DNA of 64,000 bases from an uncultured Selenomonadales bacterium (GTDB lineage: Bacteria > Bacillota > Negativicutes > Selenomonadales > Selenomonadaceae). The stretch spans positions 1 to 64,000 of the forward strand of contig CAMHCS010000014.1 in NCBI GenBank assembly GCA_946183785.1, read 5' to 3'. A model generated the notes under the pieces. It was not told where the DNA came from, did not search any database, and saw only the letters and a program-made list of their open reading frames with translations. Positions 21,249 through 30,145 of this stretch are shown here, piece by piece (position 1 is the first letter of the stretch; every line of letters begins with the position of its first letter). The translations under genes were made by a program, and so were the position numbers.

Positions 21249-22739
21249 TTATTTTTCTGCGAACGCGAGCACCGCGTCCCTCATCTTGTCTTTCTCACAG
21301 CTTCCCTCATGGAGCGTTTTCGCGTCCTTTAAAGAAGCCAAGCCCTTTGGCGCAGTCGTGCCGGTCTTTTTTTCGAGCCTGTCGAGCAACTCGAACGGCG
21401 TCCCCGAAGCGTCTTCACCCAAAGCTTCGAGTACGCTACCGCTGAATTTGTACGGGCTCGCCGTGGAAACGACCACCATCGGGCGCTCGTCGTGAGTGCG
21501 TTTCCGATATTCGTGCGCCACCGTCCACGCCACCGCCGTGTGCGTGTCGAGTACGTAATGCTCGGCCTCGAACACCTCACGAATCGTCTCTTTCGTCTTG
21601 GCGTCGTCGGCCCAACCGGCCCAGAAATAATTCTGGAACCGCTGGATCATGCCGACGCCGGCGTCGTAGCGCCCCTCCGTCGCCAGAGCCTCCATCCATC
21701 CCCGGACGCCGGGAGCGTCTCCTGTCGTATGGTAGAGCATCCGCTCAACATTGCTCGATACAAGGATATCCATCGACGGCGAGATCGTCTTGAAGAAGTC
21801 GCGGTTCTTGTCGTAGTAGCCCGTTTGCAGGAAATCCGTCAGCACGTTGTTCTGATTCGACGCGCAGACGAGCTTCCCGACGGGAAGCCCCATCTGGCGC
21901 GCATAGAAGCCCGCGAGGATATTGCCGAAGTTGCCCGTCGGCACCGTGAAATTGATCGGATCGCCGTTCCTGATCGTCCCGGCCTTCACGAGGTCGGCGT
22001 AAGCGCTGAAATAATAGACGATCTGCGGCACAAGGCGTCCCCAGTTGATCGAGTTCGCCGAGGAAAGGCGCACGCCCGCCCCGTCAAGCCTCGCGGCAAA
22101 AGCCTCGTCGCCGAAAATCTCTTTGACGCCCGTCTGCGCGTCGTCAAAGTTTCCATTGACCGCCTCGACGCAAACGTTCTCCCCCTCCTGTGTGACCATC
22201 TGCAGGCGCTGCATATCACTGACGCCGCCGTCGGGATAGAATACCATGATCTTCGTCTGCGGCACGCCGGCGAAGCCCGCCAGCGCCGCCTTGCCCGTGT
22301 CGCCGGAAGTCGCGACGAGGATCAGCGTTTCCTTCGTCTCGCCGGTCTTTTTCAGCGCCTCGGACAAAAGGCGCGGCAAGAGCTGGAGCGCCATGTCTTT
22401 GAAAGCGCTGGTGGGGCCGTGCCAAAGCTCCAGCACCGAAACATCCCCTACGCATTTGACCGGTGCTGTCGCCGCGTCGTCGAATTTCTCGCCGCCATAA
22501 GCGCCTTCCACGCAGCGGGCGATTTCCTCCACCGTATAGTCGGTAAGGAACAGGCCGAGGATTTTTTTTGCCCGTTCCGTGTAGGAAAGCCCGACCAGCG
22601 ATTCCAAAAACGCCGCGTCAGCCTTCGGGATCTCCGCCGGCACGAACAGCCCTCCGTCCCCGGCGATTCCCTGCAGGATCGCCTGCGCCGAGGACACCTT
22701 CTCAGCTTTTCCCCGCGTGCTCATATACTCCATTTCCAT
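21249..22739 (-). CDS. thrC: Threonine synthase
   Basis: PLP enzyme that converts O-phosphohomoserine to threonine. 496 residues. The N-terminal YMSTRGKAEKVSSAQAILQG, the lysine motif HGPTSAFKDMALQLLPRLL, the glycine-rich phosphate loop ATSGDTGKAAL, and NSINWGRLVPQIVYYF are all family signatures of the long bacterial/fungal type. ATG at 22737-22739 with AAGGA upstream. No other threonine genes are adjacent. Confidence 0.97.
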   Translation of the reverse strand: MEMEYMSTRGKAEKVSSAQAILQGIAGDGGLFVPAEIPKADAAFLESLVGLSYTERAKKILGLFLTDYTVEEIARCVEGAYGGEKFDDAATAPVKCVGDVSVLELWHGPTSAFKDMALQLLPRLLSEALKKTGETKETLILVATSGDTGKAALAGFAGVPQTKIMVFYPDGGVSDMQRLQMVTQEGENVCVEAVNGNFDDAQTGVKEIFGDEAFAARLDGAGVRLSSANSINWGRLVPQIVYYFSAYADLVKAGTIRNGDPINFTVPTGNFGNILAGFYARQMGLPVGKLVCASNQNNVLTDFLQTGYYDKNRDFFKTISPSMDILVSSNVERMLYHTTGDAPGVRGWMEALATEGRYDAGVGMIQRFQNYFWAGWADDAKTKETIREVFEAEHYVLDTHTAVAWTVAHEYRKRTHDERPMVVVSTASPYKFSGSVLEALGEDASGTPFELLDRLEKKTGTTAPKGLASLKDAKTLHEGSCEKDKMRDAVLAFAEK

Positions 22740-22800
22740 CTTCCTTTCCTTATTTCAAATGATTATTTTCCGTTCCTCTAAAAATTATGCTAAAATAAAT

Positions 22801-23295
22801 CTACGCGCGGCGATTCAAATTCGCCACGGTAGCGTTCGCGGCGCGGATCAGGTCGGCGGGCGCGAGTACGATCTGCTCGCCGCGTTTTCCCGCGCTGATC
22901 GAAATGGTCGATTGTTTTTCCGCGCTGGCGTCGAGATAAACGGGATAGGCTTTTTTCGCGCCCAGCGGCGAACAACCGCCTCGCACATAACCGGTCAGCC
23001 CCAGCACTTCGTTCAGATGTACCATCTCGACGCGCTTGTTGCCGGAGACCGCCGCCAGCTCTTTCAAATCCAATTCTCCGTCCCCGGGAATACACGCCAT
23101 CAAGACGCCGCTCTTGTCGCCGCGCGCGACCAGCGTCTTAAAGACCTGCCCGACAGGCATGCCGACCATTTCCGCGACGTGCACCGCGCTCAAGTCGTCC
23201 GGGTCGACGGGATACTCCTTCAATTCATACGGGACGCCGAGCCCGTCGAGGATACGCGCCGCGTTGGTCTTCGCGCCGCTTTTCTTTTTCGCCAT
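22801..23295 (-). CDS. ybaK: YbaK-type Cys-tRNA(Pro)/aminoacyl-tRNA deacylase
   Basis: 164 residues of the YbaK/EbsC editing fold: VFKTLVARGDKSGVLMACIPGD with the catalytic-type lysine, and GYVRGGCSPLGAKKAYPVYLD. It removes mischarged cysteine from tRNA(Pro) in studied homologues. The ATG at 23293-23295 gives the usual length; a GTG three codons upstream is possible and no clear ribosome binding site decides. It diverges from nadE. Confidence 0.92.
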   Translation of the reverse strand: MAKKKSGAKTNAARILDGLGVPYELKEYPVDPDDLSAVHVAEMVGMPVGQVFKTLVARGDKSGVLMACIPGDGELDLKELAAVSGNKRVEMVHLNEVLGLTGYVRGGCSPLGAKKAYPVYLDASAEKQSTISISAGKRGEQIVLAPADLIRAANATVANLNRRA

Positions 23296-23375
23296 ACTAC
23301 GCACTCATTTCTTTTGTGGCTTCACAATATTGTATTATAACATAAAACAACGTCTTTATGAAAGAAGGCTTTTCC

Positions 23376-25274
23376 ATGCTGCAAATCGCCCTTGCCCAAA
23401 TGCGCGTCGTCCCCGGACGCCCGGACCGCAATGCGGAAACGATGCTTCGCTGTATCGCCGAAGCCCGCGCACAAAACGCCGATCTCGTGATTTTCCCCGA
23501 GATGGCGATACCCGGTTACCTGCTGGGCGACACATGGGAACAGACGACTTTTCTCGAAGAATGCGAAGCCTGCGGCGAGGAGATCTCCGCGGCGTCCATG
23601 GGACTCACGGTCATGTTCGGCAACGTCGCCGTCGATCGGGCGAAGAAGAACAACGACGGCCGCGTCCGAAAGTACAACGCGTTCTTCACCGCGCAGGACG
23701 GGAAGCTCGTCGCGCCCGACGCCACGCCCTATCCGTTCGTCGTCAAGACGCTGATGCCGAACTATCGGGAGTTCGACGACACGCGCCATTTTTTCAGCCT
23801 GCAAAAGCTGGCCCGTGAGCTTGACGTCGCGGCGGAGGATTTGATCTCTCCCGTGCGCTTTACCGTACGCGGCAGGACGTATTCCGTCGGCTGCCTGCTT
23901 TGCGAGGACGGCTGGAGCGACGACTACGGGCTTTCGCCGATGGAAATCCTCTGCAAAAAGGAGCGACCGGACTTTTTCGTCAACATCTCCTCGTCTCCGT
24001 ACACCCTCGGCAAGCACGCCAAGCGCCGCCGCGTCTTTTCCCTCCTTGCCGCCGAATCGGGCTCGCCGCTTCTCTACGTGAACAACGTCGGGATCCAGAA
24101 CAACGGCAAGACCGTCTACACCTTCGACGGCGCGAACGCCGCCTACGACGCGCGGGGCGTCCTTCGTCTTTCCGGCGAACCTTATGAGGAAACGACGCAG
24201 GTTTTTGACCTCGAAACGCTCTCCGATCGAAAGCCCGCCGTGATTGCCGACGAACCGGAGTCCGCGCACATTTTCCGCGCGCTCTCCTACGGCGTTCGGC
24301 TGTTCCTGGAATCCATCGGCATGAAACGCGTCGTCATCGGCGTCTCCGGCGGCGTCGACTCCGCTGTGGCCGCCGCCCTCTATGCTAGGGTACTGCCGCC
24401 CGAAGACCTGCTGCTCGTCAATATGCCCAGCGTCTATAATTCAGAGACGACGAAGGGCCTCGCCCGACGACTCGCCGAAAATCTCGGCTGCCGCTATGTG
24501 ACGATTCCGATCCAGTCTTCCGTGGAGCACACGATTCGACAAATTGAAGACGCCGCGATCGAAAACCTTTTCGACGGCGCCGTCGACCGGCTCGCCGTCT
24601 CCTCCTTCGCCGCGGAAAACATCCAGGCGCGCGACCGTTCCGCCCGCGTGCTCGCCGCTCTCGCCGCGGCCTTTGGCGGCGGCTTCACCTGCAACGCGAA
24701 CAAGGCGGAAACCGCCGTCGGCTACTCGACGCTTTACGGCGACCAGAGCGGCTTCCTCTCCGCGCTGGCCGACCTGTGGAAATATCAGGTCTACGACCTC
24801 GCCCGCTATCTGAACGAAACCGTCTACAGGCGCGAGGTCATTCCGCAGGCGACCATCGACATCGTGCCCAGCGCCGAGCTTTCCGACGCGCAGGACGTGG
24901 ACAGGGGACAGGGCGACCCGCTTCGCTATCCTTACCACGATTACCTCTTCCGATCCTTCATCGAGCGCTGGCAAAAGGCGACGCCGCAGGACATCCTCGA
25001 ATGGTATGCCGCAGGGACGCTGGAGGAAAACATCGGCTGCGCGCCCGGACTCGTCGCGAAATATTTCCCGACGCCGAAAGACTTCATCGACGACCTCGAA
25101 CGCTGGTGGAACCAGTTCTCCGGCCTCGCTGTCGCGAAGCGCATCCAGGCCCCGCCGATCCTCGCCATCAGCCGCCGCGCCTTCGGCTTCGACCACCGCG
25201 AAGCGCAGAATGGCCCCTACTACACAAAAAAATACAAGTCGCTGAAAGCGACTTTGTTAGGAGCGCAGCAGTAA
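23376..25274 (+). CDS. nadE: Glutamine-dependent NAD+ synthetase
   Basis: Last step of NAD synthesis: amidates nicotinate adenine dinucleotide using glutamine and ATP. 632 residues. The N-terminal nitrilase-type glutaminase shows the E-K-C triad in FPEMAIPGYL, VVKTLMPNYREF and CLLCEDGWSD. The C-terminal synthetase has the ATP loop GVSGGVDSAVAAAL. The ATG at 23376 with AGAAGG seven bases upstream is preferred over one at 23358. It starts a plus-strand pair with the LysE gene. Confidence 0.97.
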   Translation: MLQIALAQMRVVPGRPDRNAETMLRCIAEARAQNADLVIFPEMAIPGYLLGDTWEQTTFLEECEACGEEISAASMGLTVMFGNVAVDRAKKNNDGRVRKYNAFFTAQDGKLVAPDATPYPFVVKTLMPNYREFDDTRHFFSLQKLARELDVAAEDLISPVRFTVRGRTYSVGCLLCEDGWSDDYGLSPMEILCKKERPDFFVNISSSPYTLGKHAKRRRVFSLLAAESGSPLLYVNNVGIQNNGKTVYTFDGANAAYDARGVLRLSGEPYEETTQVFDLETLSDRKPAVIADEPESAHIFRALSYGVRLFLESIGMKRVVIGVSGGVDSAVAAALYARVLPPEDLLLVNMPSVYNSETTKGLARRLAENLGCRYVTIPIQSSVEHTIRQIEDAAIENLFDGAVDRLAVSSFAAENIQARDRSARVLAALAAAFGGGFTCNANKAETAVGYSTLYGDQSGFLSALADLWKYQVYDLARYLNETVYRREVIPQATIDIVPSAELSDAQDVDRGQGDPLRYPYHDYLFRSFIERWQKATPQDILEWYAAGTLEENIGCAPGLVAKYFPTPKDFIDDLERWWNQFSGLAVAKRIQAPPILAISRRAFGFDHREAQNGPYYTKKYKSLKATLLGAQQ

Positions 25275-25889
25275 ATGGATTTGTCCACCCTTTCCGGATT
25301 CCTGCTCGCCTCGGCGCTGCTGACCCTCGCGCCGGGGCCGGACATCATGTACCTGCTCGCGAAAAGCCTTGCTGACGGCGCGAAAAGCGGCGTCGCGCTG
25401 GCGGCCGGTCTCGTCAGCGGAATCCTGTTTCACACGGCGCTCGTCATCATCGGCGCGGCGGCGCTGATTCAAAGCTCCCCCGCCGCCCTCGCCGCCCTCA
25501 AATATTTCGGCGCGGCCTATCTCCTCTACCTGGCATGGGGAGCGTTCCGTGATAAAAACGACCTTCGCCCCGGAGAGTCCGGCCGCTTCGAGAGCCTGCC
25601 TGCCCTTTATCGGCGCGGCGTGCTGATGAACGTGCTGAACCCGAAAGTGCTCCTGTTCTTCCTCGCGTTCCTGCCGCAATTCGTCCGGACGGAAGACGGA
25701 AACGTCGGAAAACAGATCGCGCTGCTCGGTTTTCTGTTTGCCTTGCAGGCGTTCCTGATCTTCTGCGTCGTCGCCCTCTGCTCAGGGCGCCTCCGCCGCC
25801 CCCTGCTCCAACGGCAGGGCGTCGGCCGCATCCTGAACCTTGCCCAGGGCGTCGTCCTCCTGGTCATAGCCGTGCTGCTGGTGATCTGA
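25275..25889 (+). CDS. LysE/RhtB-family exporter
   Basis: 204-residue membrane protein of the LysE superfamily, which exports amino acids or related small molecules. The N-terminal LAPGPDIMYLLAKSLADGAK signature, about six hydrophobic segments and the NVLNPKVLLFFLAFLPQF motif are present. The ATG follows the nadE stop with no gap (TAAATG), and AGGAG lies within nadE, so the two are translationally coupled. The substrate cannot be told. Confidence 0.92.
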   Translation: MDLSTLSGFLLASALLTLAPGPDIMYLLAKSLADGAKSGVALAAGLVSGILFHTALVIIGAAALIQSSPAALAALKYFGAAYLLYLAWGAFRDKNDLRPGESGRFESLPALYRRGVLMNVLNPKVLLFFLAFLPQFVRTEDGNVGKQIALLGFLFALQAFLIFCVVALCSGRLRRPLLQRQGVGRILNLAQGVVLLVIAVLLVI

Positions 25890-25945
25890 GGCATGCAAAT
25901 ATCTCCTTCCTCAGCCCTTCGCGCTACCGCGTGAGAATGGCAGCG

Positions 25946-25999
25946 CGCATAAAAAAACAAAGAAGTCTTCCCCCTGGAAAGCTTCTTTGTTTTTTTATG
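25946..25999. terminator. Bidirectional terminator between lysE and yitT
   Basis: A 19-base perfect stem (25946-25964 with 25981-25999), rich in A on the left and T on the right (AAAAAAACAAAGAAG), around a 16-base loop. It serves the convergent LysE (plus) and YitT (minus) genes. Confidence 0.92.
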
Positions 26000-26014
26000 C
26001 TCTATATCCGTTTT

Positions 26015-26896
26015 TCAATGTCCTCCTTTTTTGAACCGCCCGCCTACGACGTCGTTGACCAGATTGAATGTGATGAAGGCCGATTCGTCGCAGTCGAGGA
26101 CGATGTCTTTCACCCGTCCGATCTCGAGACGCGTGATGACGACGCAAATAATTTTTTTCTGCTCCTTCCGATAGCCGCCCTCGCCGTAAAGGATCGTGAT
26201 GCCGCGTCCCATTTCCTCCATCAGCGCCTTTCCGATTTCATCCGGCGCGCTGGTCACAATCATGGCCGAATACGATTCGTCCAACCCCTTGAGGACGATG
26301 TCAATGGTCTTCGATATGGCGGAAAAGGCGACAATCGAGTACATGGCGCGCTCCCAGTCAAACAGGAACCCAGCCGCCGTGAAAATGAACAGGTTGATGA
26401 ACATCACGATCTCGCCGACGGAAAACGCGGACTTCTTGTCCGCGATGATCGCGACGATCTCCGTGCCGTCCAGCGAGCCGCCCGCCCGCATGATCATCCC
26501 GACGCCGATGCCGTCGATGATACCGCCGAAAATCGCCGCGAGAAAAAGATCGTCGGTGAGCTGCGGCACCGGCTTGAAATAGGCCGTCCAAATCGCCAGG
26601 AACACAATGGCAACGGTCGTCGCCATGACAAAATCCTTACCGATGTGCTTATATCCAAGATAAAGGAACGGGATATTGAACAGCACGAGAAAAATACCGT
26701 ACTCTTGCCCTGTGATTGCGCCAGCCATGATTGAAAGACCGACGACGCCGCCGTCGATGATTTCGTTCGGGACGAGAAAGATCTCAAGCCCGATAGAGGC
26801 GATGAACGCACCGAGAAAAAGCACTGTATATTGTCTCAGATATTTTTTCCACGAGCGCGAAGCGCGCCGAAGCGGAACGGTGATTGCTTTATCCAT
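26015..26896 (-). CDS. YitT-family membrane protein (DUF161-DUF2179)
   Basis: 293 residues. Five or so hydrophobic segments in the first 200 residues (LGAFIASIGLEIFLVPNEII, GIFLVLFNIPFLYLGYKHIG and others), then a cytosolic DUF2179 domain with GRGITILYGEGGYRKEQKK and VDEA-like metal or nucleotide-binding fold. Function is unknown in the family. The ATG at 26894-26896 has GGGAGA upstream. It follows larC by only seven bases, so cotranscription with larBC is likely. Confidence 0.9.
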   Translation of the reverse strand: MDKAITVPLRRASRSWKKYLRQYTVLFLGAFIASIGLEIFLVPNEIIDGGVVGLSIMAGAITGQEYGIFLVLFNIPFLYLGYKHIGKDFVMATTVAIVFLAIWTAYFKPVPQLTDDLFLAAIFGGIIDGIGVGMIMRAGGSLDGTEIVAIIADKKSAFSVGEIVMFINLFIFTAAGFLFDWERAMYSIVAFSAISKTIDIVLKGLDESYSAMIVTSAPDEIGKALMEEMGRGITILYGEGGYRKEQKKIICVVITRLEIGRVKDIVLDCDESAFITFNLVNDVVGGRFKKGGH

Positions 26897-26903
26897 GATC
26901 TGT

Positions 26904-28229
26904 TTATTCTCCCAATCTGCGGCGAAGCTCCGCCAGCGCATCCGACCGTATCTTTTTCAACGGTACGTCCTTTTCCTCCGCGAGGCGCCGGCAGTCTTCA
27001 TACTCCGCCGAGAGCGAGACGATATGTCCCTTGTACGCGCTGATCTTGCAGGACACCTCGCCGTAAGGCGTTTCCACCGTTGCCGTCCGGCGCGCCGCCT
27101 CAATCCGTTCGCCGACGGGCACGACGCGAAGCCCGATGCTCGTCGTCTCCCGAAACAGGATATCGACGCAGGCATCCTTTTCCTGCTCCCCTACAAGTAC
27201 GGAAAGGGCCGTGGCGGGGCGGTTCTTCTTCATGAAGATCGGCGTCGTCCAGACGTCCAGCGCTCCCGCCGTGAGGAGCCGTTCATAGACGTAGCCGTAA
27301 TCCTGCGGGTTCATGTCGTCGATGTTCGTTTCCAAAATGTAGAGCCGCTGCGCCTCGCGTCCCTGATAATCGCCGATGTACATCCGCAGCACGTTCGGGA
27401 TGGAAAGCTCCCATGTGCCGGCGCCGTAAGCGATTTTTTCAGGCTGGAAATCCCCGGGCAGGTTTTCCGCGAACCCGGCCAGCGCGCGAATCACCGCCGC
27501 CCCCGTCGGCGTCGTCATCTCCTTTTCGTCCGCCGCATGGTAGAACGGGAAGCCCTGCAAAAGCTCCGCCGTTGCCGGCGCTGGCACCGGCATCGTGCCG
27601 TGGGCGCACTCGACGAACCCGCTGCCGGTATTGACGCGGGAAGCGAAGACCTTTTCCACGCCGAAATAGTCCAGAGCAATAGCCGTGCCGACGATGTCGG
27701 CGATGGAGTCCGTCGCCCCTACTTCATGGAAATGCACTTCGTCGGGCGGAAGGCCGTGGACCTTCCCTTCCGCTTCCGCCAGACGCGCAAAGATCGCGAG
27801 GCTGTTTTTCTTTACGGACGCGCCGAGAGACGAGCCTTCGATCATTTCGCGTATCGTCGCCATATTGCGGTGCGCATGGTCATGATGTGCATGCTCGTGT
27901 TTATGCTCGTGCTCATGTTCATGCGTATGTTCATGCGTATGTTCATGCTCATCATGCTCATGTTCATGCGTATGTTCATGCCCGTGCGCAGGCTCCGGCA
28001 GATTGACCGCGTGGAATTCCGCCGGTTCGCCGTGGACAAGCACCCGGACGTATTTGGCGCGGATCCCGTTTTTCGAGACGTCCTCAGCTTCGATGGAAAA
28101 CTCGTCCGGCGGCAGCACTTTCCGCAGCTCGCCCGTCAGATATTCCTCCGGCAGCCCCGCCTGCAAAAAAGCGCCGAGCAGCATATTGCCGCTGATTCCC
28201 GCAAAACAGTCCAGATAAATCGCTTTCAT
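26904..28229 (-). CDS. larC: LarC, nickel-pincer cofactor (SCS) biosynthesis nickel insertase
   Basis: CTP-dependent nickel insertion that completes the nickel-pincer nucleotide cofactor of lactate racemase-type enzymes. 441 residues: N-terminal MKAIYLDCFAGISGNMLLGA, HFHEVGATDSIADIVGTAIA, and C-terminal ILETNIDDMNPQDYGYVYE. Both halves, which in Lactiplantibacillus need a ribosomal frameshift, are in one frame here. Residues 82-120 are a histidine-rich stretch with 20 histidines, a likely nickel store. ATG with GAGGAA upstream. Ten bases separate it from larB; larA and larE are not in the window. Confidence 0.95.
   Translation of the reverse strand: MKAIYLDCFAGISGNMLLGAFLQAGLPEEYLTGELRKVLPPDEFSIEAEDVSKNGIRAKYVRVLVHGEPAEFHAVNLPEPAHGHEHTHEHEHDEHEHTHEHTHEHEHEHKHEHAHHDHAHRNMATIREMIEGSSLGASVKKNSLAIFARLAEAEGKVHGLPPDEVHFHEVGATDSIADIVGTAIALDYFGVEKVFASRVNTGSGFVECAHGTMPVPAPATAELLQGFPFYHAADEKEMTTPTGAAVIRALAGFAENLPGDFQPEKIAYGAGTWELSIPNVLRMYIGDYQGREAQRLYILETNIDDMNPQDYGYVYERLLTAGALDVWTTPIFMKKNRPATALSVLVGEQEKDACVDILFRETTSIGLRVVPVGERIEAARRTATVETPYGEVSCKISAYKGHIVSLSAEYEDCRRLAEEKDVPLKKIRSDALAELRRRLGE
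27870..27986 (-). repeat. Short-period repeat encoding the LarC histidine tract
   Basis: Tandem imperfect CAT/GTG/CTC-type hexanucleotides (for example GTTCATGCGTAT on the plus strand) encode alternating His-Glu and His-Thr pairs in residues 82-120 of LarC. The repeat stays in frame. Such tracts vary in length between strains. Confidence 0.85.
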
Positions 28230-28239
28230 CCGCAATTCC

Positions 28240-28995
28240 TCATTTCGTATGATTAATCTTGCTCGCAAGCACGCCGGCGCCGTAGCCGTTGTCGATGTTC
28301 ATGACCGCGACGCCCGCCGCGCAGGAATTTAACATTGCGAGAAGCGCCGACAACCCGTGCAGGCTCGCGCCGTAGCCGACGCTGGTCGGCACCGCGATCA
28401 CGGGGCGCGCCGTCATGCCGCCCACGACGCTGGCCAGCGCCCCCTCCATACCGGCGACCACCACAATGACGTTCGCCCGTCGTATTTCCTCCTCGTGGGC
28501 AAACAGCCTGTGAATGCCCGCTACGCCGACGTCAAAACAGGAGTCCACCGCATTTCCCATCAACTCCGCCGTCAGCGCAGCTTCCCGCGCCACCGGGATA
28601 TCGCTGGTGCCGGCCGTCAGTACCAGAATACGCCTTGATTCGTCTACGGCTTCCGTATTCCGGCGCACATACAAAATGCGCGCCGCCTCGTCATAAACTG
28701 CTTCCGGCGCGGCTTCCCGCACGAAAGCCGCCGTCGCCGCCGATATCCGCGTCGCCATCACGCTCTTCGCGCTCTCCGACAACAACCGCTGAAAAATTGC
28801 CCGCGTCTGCTCCTTCGTCTTCCCTTCGGCGTAAATGACTTCGGGAAACCCCTGCCGAAGCTCCCGGTGATGGTCGATCTGCGCGAAACCGATATTCTCA
28901 TACGGCAGGCGCGCCAAAGCCTCGACGCTTTCCTCCAGCGTCGCTTCTCCCTGCCGATAACGCTCGAGCAGTCCTCGAATCTCTTTCCTGTCCAA
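28240..28995 (-). CDS. larB: LarB, pyridinium-3,5-biscarboxylic acid mononucleotide synthase
   Basis: Carboxylates and hydrolyses nicotinate adenine dinucleotide in the first step of nickel-pincer cofactor synthesis. 251 residues. The AIR-carboxylase-like (PurE-type) C-terminal half shows LTAGTSDIPVAREAALTAEL, VAGMEGALASVVGGM and VPTSVGYGAS. The start is TTG at 28993-28995 with AGGGGG eight bases upstream. Pairs with larC. Confidence 0.93.
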   Translation of the reverse strand: MDRKEIRGLLERYRQGEATLEESVEALARLPYENIGFAQIDHHRELRQGFPEVIYAEGKTKEQTRAIFQRLLSESAKSVMATRISAATAAFVREAAPEAVYDEAARILYVRRNTEAVDESRRILVLTAGTSDIPVAREAALTAELMGNAVDSCFDVGVAGIHRLFAHEEEIRRANVIVVVAGMEGALASVVGGMTARPVIAVPTSVGYGASLHGLSALLAMLNSCAAGVAVMNIDNGYGAGVLASKINHTK

Positions 28996-29032
28996 AGCCG
29001 CGCCCCCTTTCCTGCCAGATCGTTTTTTTTAC

Positions 29033-29065
29033 AAAAAAAGCCTCCCCCTCTCTTGGGAAAGGCTT
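29033..29065 (-). terminator. Terminator after the coiled-coil gene
   Basis: On the minus strand the stem AAGCCTTTCCC/GGGGAGGCTT is followed by seven T residues (29033-29039). It begins eight bases past the stop of the gene at 29073-29624. Confidence 0.8.
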
Positions 29066-29072
29066 CCAGACT

Positions 29073-29624
29073 TCATTCCTGCGGCAACTCCGCAGGCGCC
29101 ACCGGCTGCGGCTGCTGAGGCTCCTTCGGCGGCATTTCCGGCTCGACGGGCATCTTCTGCAGCTCGTCCCGCGCCTGATTCAAAACGGCGAGAATATTCC
29201 CGACGTTCAGGATCAAATGGTCGAAGACCTGATTCGCGTAATTGTTCGCGTTCACACGAAGCTGCCGCGCCTGCTGGAACGCATACTCAGTCACTTCTTT
29301 CTGCTGGGCCGTCGCCTGCTCCATGATCAGCTCGGCCTTTTCCTTCGACTCGCGAACGATCTTGCTCTCTTCGATCATGGATTCCGCAATATCCCGCGCC
29401 TGGGAAATGATCTTTTCCGCCTCGGCCCGCCCTTCGTTCAAAATGGCGTCTTTGCTGTCCATAATAGCCTGCGCGTTCTGGATCTCGTTCGGCAGCTCCT
29501 GTCGGAGATTGTCGACAAGATGCACAAGCTCCATCTCGTCGATGAGGCTCCGATTCGTCAGCGGAATCCGCTTTCCGTCGACGACAAGATTTTCAATTTC
29601 ATCTAAAATCGTGTTTACTGACAT
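29073..29624 (-). CDS. Coiled-coil protein of unknown function
   Basis: 183 residues with no signal peptide or membrane span. Residues 45-130 are a long charged helix rich in Glu, Lys, Ala and Gln (AEAEKIISQARDIAESMIEE), resembling ATP synthase subunit b/H or DivIVA-type coiled coils. A hydrophobic segment (LILNVGNILAVLNQA) and a proline-rich C-terminal tail follow. Similar proteins are sometimes labelled ATPase, without evidence. It follows coaD by 32 bases and could be cotranscribed with rsmD-coaD. Confidence 0.75.
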   Translation of the reverse strand: MSVNTILDEIENLVVDGKRIPLTNRSLIDEMELVHLVDNLRQELPNEIQNAQAIMDSKDAILNEGRAEAEKIISQARDIAESMIEESKIVRESKEKAELIMEQATAQQKEVTEYAFQQARQLRVNANNYANQVFDHLILNVGNILAVLNQARDELQKMPVEPEMPPKEPQQPQPVAPAELPQE

Positions 29625-29656
29625 CTCTCATCCTGCTTTCTTCAAAATAATCTATT

Positions 29657-30145
29657 TTATACCGCGTCCTTCTTTACTTTTCGGACGACGGCCTCCTCTA
29701 CGCACTCTGGCACAAGACCGTGAATGTCGCCGCCGAACATCGCCAGTTCGCGGATCCCGGAGGAACTGACGAAATAATATTCCTGCCCCGTCAGGATAAA
29801 TACCGTTTCGATATCGGGGGCGATATGCTTGAGCATCTGCGCCTGCTGAAGCTCATACTCAAAATCGGTCACGGACCTGAGCCCGCGTACAATGACGCTT
29901 GCCCCAGCCTCGCGCATATAATCCGGGAGCAGCCCGGAAAACGAATGAACCGAAAGATTAGGAATATGCCCGGTGGACTCGCGAATCAAACGGACGCGCT
30001 CCTCCACAGTGAAAAACGGCTCCTTGCGAATATTGTGAAACACGCCGACGATAATCTCGTCAAACATGCGGCTCGCCCGTTCAAAAACATCGACATGCCC
30101 CATCGTCACCGGATCGAAGCTGCCGGAACAGACCGCTCTCTTCAT
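29657..30145 (-). CDS. coaD: Phosphopantetheine adenylyltransferase
   Basis: Adenylates 4'-phosphopantetheine in coenzyme A synthesis. 162 residues. The nucleotidyltransferase motif GSFDPVTMGHVDVFERA, VRGLRSVTDFEYELQQAQMLK and the C-terminal SSSGIRELAMFGGD are diagnostic. Its ATG overlaps the rsmD stop by four bases (30142-30145), the usual rsmD-coaD coupling. Confidence 0.98.
   Translation of the reverse strand: MKRAVCSGSFDPVTMGHVDVFERASRMFDEIIVGVFHNIRKEPFFTVEERVRLIRESTGHIPNLSVHSFSGLLPDYMREAGASVIVRGLRSVTDFEYELQQAQMLKHIAPDIETVFILTGQEYYFVSSSGIRELAMFGGDIHGLVPECVEEAVVRKVKKDAV

Noticed and set aside
27870-27986. Possible tandem array or CRISPR-like repeat
   Set aside because: The period is six bases, there are no spacers, and it lies in frame inside larC, encoding the His tract.
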